Source: an uncultured Bacteroidota bacterium
Lineage (GTDB): Bacteria; Bacteroidota; Bacteroidia; Flavobacteriales; Flavobacteriaceae
DNA: 14,151 nt
Assembly: GCA_903837025.1 (NCBI GenBank)
Contig: CAILTC010000579.1
Span: forward strand, 1-14,151
Direction: 5' to 3'
In this document: piece after piece, positions 7,443 through 14,151 of the stretch
Layout of the letters: every line of letters begins with the position of its first letter
Numbering within the stretch: position 1 is the stretch's first letter
Translations under genes and position numbers: made by a program
Notes under the pieces: model-generated
The model's database searches: none
What the model was told of the DNA's origin: nothing
Seen by the model: the letters and a program-made list of their open reading frames with translations, nothing else

Positions 7443-9288
7443 ACTCAACATCAACCAAAACATTCAGCAATTATTAGATCAAGAAGATACCGATTGCGAC
7501 AAGAGAATAACCATTGATGACAAGGGTCCAAAACGTTTTGTTCTAAAATCAGCCACAGAAGAAATTGCAGTTGAAGGCACTTATTTCTTGTCCAATTTAT
7601 TGCAGGAATTAGTTTTGGCTAAAGAAAACAATCAAGATTTTATTGAAACTGATGCTGTTTTTGAACTTCCCGCAAACCGAATTTCGAATATGATTCGCAA
7701 TTATTTTTGGGAGGGATTAACACGCACTTTAGACGAAAAAGGATTAGAAAAATTGTTGCTTGACACCAAATCAAAAACCGATAAACCGATCATTTATGTT
7801 CCGTTTACAGATGATTTTGGTTTTGATTATTATCAAAAATTAGCGCCAAAATTCAACCTAAAAGTGGTGCAATTACCCGAAATAATTTCGCCCGAATATG
7901 TAAGTAGTATCAACGACGAAGGAGGGATTTTGGCTTTAGCTTTAAAAACAAAAGATCAAAATGTAGCAGGATTTCCGTTCGTAGTTCCTGGTGCAAGATT
8001 CAATGAAATGTATGGTTGGGACAGCTATTTTGAAAATATAGGTTTGTTAATAGACGGAAAATTAGAGCTAGCACAAAGCATGGTCGAAAATTTCGACTAT
8101 CAAATTACGCATTACGGCAAAATCTTAAACGCCAATAGATCCTATTATCTTACTCGAACGCAACCCCCATTTTACTCCAGTATGATTCGGGAAGTTTTTG
8201 AAGCAATGCCTATTAAGGATGTAAAATGGTTGCGCGAAAAGCTAGCCATTTGCATCAAAGAATATGAAACTGTTTGGATGGAATATGGAAAACGACTTAC
8301 CGAAAACGGTCTAAATCGCTATTTTGCACAAGGAATTGGTTTACCTCCCGAAACCGAACCAGGACATTATGATGCTATTCTAAAACCTTATGCCCAAGCA
8401 GCTAATTTGTCGATTCCTGAATATGAAAAACTGTATTACCAAAGGAAATTAGAAAACAAAACACTTGATGCTTATTTTGTTCACGATCGTAGCGTTCGCG
8501 AAAGCGGTCACGACACAAGTTACCGAATAGAAGGGATTTGCGCCGATTTGAACGTTGTCGAACTTAACGCCATGTTGTACAAATATGAAACTGATTTTGC
8601 AGAATTAATAGCAAGCTATTTTGAGGATCAATTCGAATACAACACCAAAAATTACAATCAAAAATATTGGATAGAAAAAGCCGAATACCGCAAGAATTTA
8701 ATGAATCAATTCCTATGGAACGAGCAAGAAAGTTGTTTTTTCGATTATAATTTCAAAACTCAAAAGCAGAATATATTTTTATCAGCAACTAGCTTTTTTC
8801 CACTTTGGGCAAAAATAGCCACCCAAGAACAAGCCGACAAAATGGTCGAAAAATGTTTGCCAAAATTGATTTATTTAGGAGGAATTGCCGGTTGTTCTGA
8901 AGAGGCACTTTCGACTATTTCCGAAGATCAAATGCAGCGCCAATGGGATTTTCCGAACGGTTGGGCACCCCATCAAATGGTTATTTGGCAAGGATTAATC
9001 AATTACGGTTATCAATCAAAAGCGCAGGAACTGATTTATAGATGGCTTTGGATGATCACAAAAAATGCCTGTGATTATAACGGAACTGTTCCTGAAAAGT
9101 ATGATGTTGTAATCGCTACCCATAAAGTTTTTGCCGAATATGGCAATCAAGGAACAGATTTTGAATACATTAGTCGCGAAGGATTTGGATGGATGAATGC
9201 TTCCTTTCAACTGGGTTTATCCCTTTTGAATGAAGATTTAAAAACGAAATTAAATCAATTGGTTCACCCAAAAGATTTATTTAATTAG
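7432..9288 (+). CDS. GH37 trehalase-type glycosidase (cytoplasmic)
   Basis: The protein has 618 residues and no signal peptide. Both classic trehalase signatures are present: 'PGARFNEMYGWDSYF' (186-200; signature 1 is normally PGGRFxExYxWDxY) and 'QWDFPNGWAP' (504-513; signature 2). The expected catalytic acid is Asp361 in 'ESGHDTS' (357-363), and the expected base is Glu555 in 'VPEKYD', by analogy with Asp312 and Glu496 of E. coli TreA. The usual glycine-rich GGGGEY loop is replaced by 'GNQGTDFEY', then a standard 'EGFGWMN' segment follows. Trehalase splits alpha,alpha-trehalose into two glucose molecules; the altered loop and Ala for Gly in signature 1 leave room for another disaccharide. 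It is longer than E. coli TreF because of about 110 extra N-terminal residues. It is the last gene of the operon, overlapping the second permease by 11 bp. Confidence 0.85.
   Translation: MKFKLNINQNIQQLLDQEDTDCDKRITIDDKGPKRFVLKSATEEIAVEGTYFLSNLLQELVLAKENNQDFIETDAVFELPANRISNMIRNYFWEGLTRTLDEKGLEKLLLDTKSKTDKPIIYVPFTDDFGFDYYQKLAPKFNLKVVQLPEIISPEYVSSINDEGGILALALKTKDQNVAGFPFVVPGARFNEMYGWDSYFENIGLLIDGKLELAQSMVENFDYQITHYGKILNANRSYYLTRTQPPFYSSMIREVFEAMPIKDVKWLREKLAICIKEYETVWMEYGKRLTENGLNRYFAQGIGLPPETEPGHYDAILKPYAQAANLSIPEYEKLYYQRKLENKTLDAYFVHDRSVRESGHDTSYRIEGICADLNVVELNAMLYKYETDFAELIASYFEDQFEYNTKNYNQKYWIEKAEYRKNLMNQFLWNEQESCFFDYNFKTQKQNIFLSATSFFPLWAKIATQEQADKMVEKCLPKLIYLGGIAGCSEEALSTISEDQMQRQWDFPNGWAPHQMVIWQGLINYGYQSKAQELIYRWLWMITKNACDYNGTVPEKYDVVIATHKVFAEYGNQGTDFEYISREGFGWMNASFQLGLSLLNEDLKTKLNQLVHPKDLFN
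7529..7540. promoter_or_regulatory. Third AAAACGTTTT palindrome, inside the trehalase-type gene (tentative)
   Basis: The 12-bp perfect palindrome CAAAACGTTTTG covers codons for Pro-Lys-Arg-Phe-Val about 100 bp into the coding region. Its ten-base core is identical to the two palindromes in front of the operon. Intragenic auxiliary operators are known for LacI-type systems, but the same bases also simply encode Lys-Arg-Phe, so chance remains a good explanation. Confidence 0.2.
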
Positions 9289-9316
9289 TTAAATCGTAAC
9301 CAATATTTTAAATAAT

Positions 9317-9350
9317 AAATTCCATTTCGAAGAAATTTGAAATGGAATTT
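9317..9350 (+). terminator. 12-bp hairpin after the trehalase-type gene, possible terminator
   Basis: AAATTCCATTTC (9317-9328) pairs perfectly with GAAATGGAATTT (9339-9350) around a 10-nt loop, 28 bp after the stop codon. The downstream tract (ATGTTTATATTTG) is T-rich but interrupted, so termination may be weak. It is the only candidate end for the five-gene sugar operon, and its 3' arm overlaps the promoter of the next gene. Confidence 0.45.
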
Positions 9351-9363
9351 ATGTTTATATTTG
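9337..9363 (+). promoter_or_regulatory. Bacteroidota-type promoter of tag
   Basis: TATATTTG at 9356-9363 matches the -7 consensus TAnnTTTG exactly. TTG at 9337-9339 lies 16 bp upstream, just short of the usual 17-23 bp for the -33 element. The tag ATG begins 19 bp after the -7 box, implying a very short leader. The -33 half sits inside the loop and 3' arm of the preceding hairpin. Confidence 0.55.
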
Positions 9364-9382
9364 AAACTTAAATTCAATAAAA

Positions 9383-9949
9383 ATGGAAAGCAAAACAAGA
9401 TGCAAATGGTGTGTGGGAATCGATATTTACGAAAAATATCATGATGAAGAATGGGGCGTTCCTGTTTATGATGACCAAAAATTATTCGAATTTCTGATTC
9501 TCGAAACCTTTCAAGCAGGATTAAGTTGGATCACGATTTTACGAAAAAGAGAAAATTTCCGATTGGCTTTTGACAACTTTAATTATAAAAAAATAGCTCA
9601 ATATCCCGAAGAAAAAATCCAAGAATTATTATTAGATGCAGGAATAATTCGCAACCAATTAAAAATTCGATCTGCTGTTTCAAATGCAATTGCTTTTATG
9701 AAAGTGCAAGAAGAATGGGGCAGTTTCAGCGAATATATTTGGAAATTTACCGACGGAAAACCAATAAATAATAACCGACAAAGTCTAAAAGAAGTTCCCG
9801 CCACTACTCCACTTTCGGATGCTATTAGCAAGGATTTAAAAAAACGCGGCTTTAAATTTGTGGGTTCAACAGTGGTTTATGCACACATGCAAGCCACGGG
9901 AATGGTCAACGATCATGTAGAAGATTGCTTTACAAAAAGCTTTCAGTAA
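9383..9949 (+). CDS. tag: DNA-3-methyladenine glycosylase I
   Basis: This 188-residue enzyme of base-excision repair removes 3-methyladenine from alkylated DNA. It is collinear with E. coli Tag: N-terminal 'RCKWC', 'YHDEEWGVP' (19-27), 'LILETFQAGLSW' (38-49), 'GFKFVGSTVVYAHMQATGMVNDH' split across 156-178, and the C-terminal 'NDHVEDCF'. The zinc ligands are expected to be Cys7, His20, His178 and Cys182 (E. coli Cys4, His17, His175, Cys179), and Glu41 matches the base-contacting Glu38. Length is normal. It has its own TAnnTTTG promoter, is separated from the sugar operon by a hairpin and from the thiamine operon by its own promoter, and so appears to be monocistronic with no functional link to either side. 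No hairpin terminator is evident behind it, only an A-run/T-run region at 9964-9984. Confidence 0.95.
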   Translation: MESKTRCKWCVGIDIYEKYHDEEWGVPVYDDQKLFEFLILETFQAGLSWITILRKRENFRLAFDNFNYKKIAQYPEEKIQELLLDAGIIRNQLKIRSAVSNAIAFMKVQEEWGSFSEYIWKFTDGKPINNNRQSLKEVPATTPLSDAISKDLKKRGFKFVGSTVVYAHMQATGMVNDHVEDCFTKSFQ

Positions 9950-10006
9950 TCTATTTTCAAAAATAAAAAATTAATTATTTTTTTAAATATCTATCCTTTT
10001 TTCACT

Positions 10007-10014
10007 TACATTTG
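10007..10014 (+). promoter_or_regulatory. -7 promoter box of the thiamine operon
   Basis: TACATTTG fits TAnnTTTG exactly and lies about 5-6 bp before the first paired base of the riboswitch, so transcription would begin almost exactly at the 5' end of the aptamer. No clear TTG -33 element is visible at the right distance upstream, where the DNA is nearly all A and T. Confidence 0.6.
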
Positions 10015-10018
10015 CTCC

Positions 10019-10103
10019 ACACTTTAGGGGTGTCTACAAAATTGTAGGCTGAGATTTTACCCTCCGAACCTGATCTAGTTCATACTAGCGTAGGAAAAAG
10101 TAA
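10019..10103 (+). promoter_or_regulatory. TPP riboswitch aptamer (THI box)
   Basis: The conserved THI-box elements occur in order: GGGGTG (10027-10032), CTGAGA (10049-10054), ACCCTCCGAACCTGATCT (10059-10076) and the closing GCGTAGGAA (10088-10096). P1 can form from ACTTT (10021-10025) and AAAGT (10097-10101). The variable arm is CTACA-AAAT-TGTAG (10034-10047), and the 3' arm is CTAGT-TCAT-ACTAG (10075-10088). The aptamer binds thiamine pyrophosphate and lowers expression of the operon behind it, which starts with thiS and thiC. Boundaries are good to a few bases. Confidence 0.97.
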
Positions 10104-10180
10104 GATGACTTCCGTGCACATTCATGTGTCATTGCAGCCATTCCTAAAGTATAATTATATACAAAATTCAAAAGGAATGG
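10104..10180 (+). promoter_or_regulatory. Expression platform of the TPP riboswitch: start-codon sequestering helix
   Basis: CCATTCCT (10138-10145) is the exact complement of AGGAATGG (10173-10180), which contains the AGGA before thiS and its ATG at 10177-10179, so the 8-bp helix would hide the start site. Inside it GTATA-ATTA-TATAC (10149-10162) forms a second stem. The competing form pairs TTCCTA (10141-10146) with TAGGAA (10091-10096), the conserved 3' end of the aptamer. A small hairpin around CACATTCATGTG (10117-10128) lies between. There is no T-run terminator, so control of translation is the natural reading. Confidence 0.65.
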
Positions 10181-10383
10181 AGCTAAAAATCAACAATCAA
10201 CTGAAACAATTTGCCCCTGACAGTCTCACTGTACAGGCACTTCTTGACTTGGAAATTCCCGTAAAACAAAACGGAATTGCCCTTGCCATCAACAATACCG
10301 TTATTCCAAAATCCGATTGGATAACGCATCTCCTCAAAGAAACCGACGACATTCTAATCATTTCCGCTACGCAAGGAGGGTGA
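10177..10383 (+). CDS. thiS: Sulfur carrier protein ThiS
   Basis: This 68-residue ubiquitin-like protein carries sulfur as a C-terminal thiocarboxylate for synthesis of the thiamine thiazole ring. It ends in 'SATQGG', the required Gly-Gly tail, and has the beta-grasp pattern: 'MELKINNQLKQF', a central 'TVQALLDLEI' helix, 'NGIALAINNTVIPKSDW', and the final 'DDILIISATQGG' strand. Start choice: an in-frame ATG at 10105 exists directly after the riboswitch, but it would add 24 residues unlike any ThiS and would run through the regulatory hairpins. The ATG at 10177 gives normal family length, is preceded by AGGA, and is the site covered by the sequestering helix. It is the first gene of the thiamine operon. 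ThiF/MoeB-type activation and ThiG/ThiH partners are not in the window and may follow downstream. Confidence 0.93.
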   Translation: MELKINNQLKQFAPDSLTVQALLDLEIPVKQNGIALAINNTVIPKSDWITHLLKETDDILIISATQGG

Positions 10384-10386
10384 AAA

Positions 10387-12357
<1,971 letters not shown>

Positions 12358-12358
<1 letters not shown>

Positions 12359-12496
12359 AAGTGGGAAGAGGGAAGTTTGAAGTTAGAAGTTAGAAGTGGG
12401 AAAAGGAAAATTAGAACTTTCCTCAACTTCCTGCTTCCTACTTCCTACTCCCTGCTTCCTACTCCCTGCTTCCTGCTTCTAACCTCCAACTTCACG
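12358..12496. repeat. Inverted pair of 7-nt repeat arrays filling the gap after thiC
   Basis: Purine-rich 7-mers of the form GAAGNNN run from the last base of the thiC stop codon to 12406 (seven units, for example GAAGTTA twice in a row at 12379-12392, GAAGTGG at 12358 and 12393). After a 20-base spacer, ten consecutive pyrimidine-rich 7-mers run from 12427 to 12496 (for example CTTCCTA, CTCCCTG, CTTCCTG), and the last ends directly at the ATG of the next gene. Read on the other strand these are again GAAGNNN units such as GAAGTAG and GAAGCAG, so the two arrays form a long imperfect inverted repeat. Units differ mainly in their last three bases. The whole non-coding gap consists of this element. 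Confidence 0.85.
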
Positions 12497-13096
12497 ATGA
12501 TTATAATCACTAATCCAATTCAGATAGCCCATGAAATCGACATCATTCATTCTCTTTTTGAGAATGGTTTGGAGTTGCTTCATATTCGAAAACCTGATTT
12601 TTCTTCAACAGAAATGAGATTGTTTTTATCGAAAATAAATTCAGAGTATCGATCGCAATTGGTTTTGCACAGCCATCATCAATTAGCCGAAGAATTTGAA
12701 ATAAATCGCATTCATTTTACAGAAAAGGCAAGAATTGAAATAGCCGAAGAATCTCTAAAAAAATGGAAGGCAAAAGGGTTTAAAAGCTCCACTTCCATTC
12801 ACAAAATGGCCGATTTCGAAAAACTATCCGATGCGTTTGATTATGCCTTTTTTGGACCCGTTTTCGAAAGCATTTCAAAACCAGAATACGTTTCAGGAAT
12901 TGACTTTAAAAAAGAATTAAACCTAAGAAAGAATAACAAAACGGCATTAATTGCACTTGGGGGAATTACATCCGCCACCATCAAAACGGCATTGGAATAT
13001 GGCTTTGATGATGTAGCTCTTTTGGGCACGATTTGGAACAGTGAAAATCCAATAGAAAATTTTAAAAAATGCAAGAAAACAGACCTTTCGTACTAA
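12497..13096 (+). CDS. ThiE/TenI-family protein (thiamine phosphate synthase-like, divergent paralogue)
   Basis: This 199-residue TIM-barrel protein has 'GLELLHIRKPD' (24-34), 'KSSTSIHKM' (96-104), 'YAFFGPVFESISKPEY' (116-131) and 'ALIALGGI' (150-157), the skeleton of the ThiE/TenI family. It lacks the 'NDN...DGVHLGQxD' stretch that holds pyrimidine and Mg-pyrophosphate in true ThiE; the aligned segment reads 'HSHHQ...NRIHFTEK'. A canonical thiE begins 700 bp downstream, so this copy may be a TenI-like thiazole tautomerase or a specialised paralogue. TenI of B. subtilis has GHVF where this one has GPVF, so that role is also unproven. The ATG at 12497 was chosen because the frame continues upstream only through the repeat array, giving 40 low-complexity residues. 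Its last 28 bp overlap thiD. Confidence 0.8.
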   Translation: MIIITNPIQIAHEIDIIHSLFENGLELLHIRKPDFSSTEMRLFLSKINSEYRSQLVLHSHHQLAEEFEINRIHFTEKARIEIAEESLKKWKAKGFKSSTSIHKMADFEKLSDAFDYAFFGPVFESISKPEYVSGIDFKKELNLRKNNKTALIALGGITSATIKTALEYGFDDVALLGTIWNSENPIENFKKCKKTDLSY

Positions 13097-13818
13097 CAGT
13101 AGCCGGCTTTGATCCTTCGGGAGGCGCGGGAGTTTTGGCAGATGCGAAAACATTCGAGCAACATCGCGTGTATGGTTTTGCCATCAACACCGGCAATACC
13201 ATTCAAACCGAAAAGGAGTTCTTCGAAATGCAATGGACCGATTTGGCTTTTGTTTTAAAATCATTGGACAAATTATTCGAAAATTATCCAATAAAAGCAG
13301 TAAAAATAGGGATTGTTCCTTCATTAGATTATTTGAAACAGATTGTTTTTGCTATAAAAAGGCTTTCGCCAAAAACAAAAATTGTCTGGGATACGGTGCT
13401 GAAATCGACCACAGCATTCGACTTTTTAAACATCGAAAACCAAGCTGTTTTAAAAGAAATTTTAGAAAAAACCGATTTGATAACGCCCAATTATAACGAA
13501 ATACGAAAATTATTTTCCGATTTTGACACTCTTTCCAACACTCTCCATTTGGGAAGTGAGGGGATTTTACTAAAAGGCGGACACCAACCAGACGAAATAG
13601 GTGTTGATTATTTATACCTAGGAAATGAGATTTTCAAGCTTTTGCCAAAAAGCACTTTGGTTTTCGAAAAACACGGCTCAGGTTGTGTATTATCCTCTGC
13701 CATTACAGCCAATCTAGCTTTGGGACAAAACCTAAAAACAGCTTGCATCAATGCCAAAAATTATATAGAAACCTACTTGCAATCTAACCCAACCCCATTA
13801 GGATACCATCATGTATAA
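13069..13818 (+). CDS. thiD: Hydroxymethylpyrimidine/phosphomethylpyrimidine kinase ThiD
   Basis: This 249-residue ribokinase-fold enzyme phosphorylates HMP-phosphate to HMP-pyrophosphate, the pyrimidine donor for ThiE. The N-terminus 'VLTVAGFDPSGGAGVLADAK' (8-27) is the ThiD signature. The C-terminal 'KHGSGCVLSSA' (201-211) contains the anion-hole GSG and Cys206, at the place of the conserved catalytic Cys of ThiD (HGTGCTLS in other species). It is slightly shorter than the common 260-270 residues. The usual 'TALTAQNT' segment reads 'INTGNTIQTE', a variant typical of a divergent but intact copy. The start at 13069 lies inside the preceding gene (28-bp overlap), and its stop overlaps thiE by 8 bp, so all three are translationally coupled. 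Confidence 0.93.
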   Translation: MQENRPFVLTVAGFDPSGGAGVLADAKTFEQHRVYGFAINTGNTIQTEKEFFEMQWTDLAFVLKSLDKLFENYPIKAVKIGIVPSLDYLKQIVFAIKRLSPKTKIVWDTVLKSTTAFDFLNIENQAVLKEILEKTDLITPNYNEIRKLFSDFDTLSNTLHLGSEGILLKGGHQPDEIGVDYLYLGNEIFKLLPKSTLVFEKHGSGCVLSSAITANLALGQNLKTACINAKNYIETYLQSNPTPLGYHHV

Positions 13819-14151
13819 CAAATTACAATACATTTCGCAAGGAAATACAGCCGAAGAGCAATTGCTAAACATCCGAAAAGCATTAGAAAGTGGCTGCCAA
13901 TGGATCCAATTGCGTTTCAAAACCCAAAACGTTTCGGAACTTTTTAGTTTAGCCGAATCTACAAAATTAGTTTGCGCTATTTTTAAAGCCGTCTTTATCA
14001 TCAATGACAACGTTCCCTTAGCAAAGCAAATAGAGGCTGATGGCGTTCATTTAGGATTAAGCGATATGAAAATCAAAGATGCCAGAGCTATTTTAAGCAA
14101 TACAAAAATCATTGGAGGCACCGCCAATACTTTTGAAGACATTCAAAACCA
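13811..14151 (+). CDS. thiE: Thiamine-phosphate synthase ThiE (3' truncated by window)
   Basis: The first 113 residues are visible and the gene runs off the window. ThiE joins HMP-pyrophosphate and thiazole phosphate into thiamine monophosphate. Canonical motifs are present: 'WIQLRFK' (31-37), 'FIINDNVPLAKQIEADGVHLGLSD' in two parts (62-72 and 74-85) with the substrate and Mg-binding Asp and Asn residues, and 'IIGGTAN' (100-106). The ATG at 13811 lies 8 bp inside the end of thiD, and the next residues match the family's N-terminus, so this start is secure. It is the better ThiE candidate of the two paralogues in this operon. Confidence 0.93.
   Translation, partial: MYNKLQYISQGNTAEEQLLNIRKALESGCQWIQLRFKTQNVSELFSLAESTKLVCAIFKAVFIINDNVPLAKQIEADGVHLGLSDMKIKDARAILSNTKIIGGTANTFEDIQN

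Noticed and set aside
9964..9985. A-run followed by T-run as a terminator for tag
   Set aside because: The potential stem consists only of A-T pairs with no G-C clamp, so it is not distinguishable from background AT-rich spacer.
10105..10176. An in-frame ATG at 10105 giving a 92-residue ThiS with a 24-residue extension
   Set aside because: ThiS proteins are about 66-68 residues, the extension has no family resemblance, and it would be encoded by the riboswitch expression platform. The AGGA-preceded ATG at 10177 is preferred.
12377..12496. An upstream ATG at 12377 extending the ThiE/TenI-like protein by 40 residues
   Set aside because: The extension is the translation of the 7-nt repeat array (low-complexity Leu/Pro/Ser/Thr) and matches nothing in the family. 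The protein from 12497 has the expected length.

Overview
The window looks like chromosomal DNA of a Flavobacterium-like member of the Bacteroidota. It is AT-rich, genes are tightly packed, Shine-Dalgarno sequences are weak or absent, two promoters carry the Bacteroidota -7 box TAnnTTTG, and the gene families (VCBS-repeat protein next to a vanadium-haloperoxidase-type lipoprotein, SLC45-like sugar transporter, thiS-thiC-thiE/thiD order) are typical of flavobacteria. Every supported gene is on the + strand. Genus-level placement is an inference.

Region 1 (1-2656) is the tail of an operon. It holds the C-terminus of a VCBS/FG-GAP-type surface protein, a lipoprotein of the PAP2/vanadium haloperoxidase superfamily, and a membrane-anchored protein with a GyrI-like small-molecule-binding domain. 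It ends in a perfect 13-bp hairpin followed by a T-rich tract (2690-2725). The two arms of that hairpin each contain the palindrome AAAACGTTTT, so the same DNA may also be a double LacI-family operator for the next operon.

Region 2 (2790-9288) is a five-gene disaccharide operon with overlaps or very short gaps: an SLC45/GPH-type sugar transporter, a GH100-like (invertase-like) glycosidase, a PfkB-family fructokinase with a TTG start, a second unrelated MFS transporter, and a cytoplasmic GH37 trehalase-type enzyme. The simplest reading is uptake of intact sucrose and trehalose (or related disaccharides), cytoplasmic cleavage, and phosphorylation of the fructose released.

Region 3 (9317-9949) is a stand-alone DNA-3-methyladenine glycosylase I gene (tag) with its own promoter, which overlaps a hairpin that may terminate the sugar operon.

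Region 4 (10007-14151, running off the end) is a thiamine biosynthesis operon: promoter, TPP riboswitch, thiS, thiC, a thiE/TenI-like gene, thiD, and the start of a canonical thiE. The riboswitch is followed by a readable translational expression platform: an 8-bp helix that covers the AGGA and ATG of thiS, and a competing 6-bp pairing with the 3' end of the aptamer. The two non-coding gaps inside this operon (thiS-thiC and thiC-thiE/TenI) hold degenerate 7-nt-period repeats arranged as inverted pairs, and the first also holds a GC-rich hairpin. These repeats are the least explained feature of the window. No tRNA, rRNA, CRISPR array, transposase or phage gene was seen, and no gene-free stretch exceeds 300 bases. 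I found no convincing new multi-gene system; the unexpected material is in the non-coding elements and in variant active-site motifs of two enzymes.
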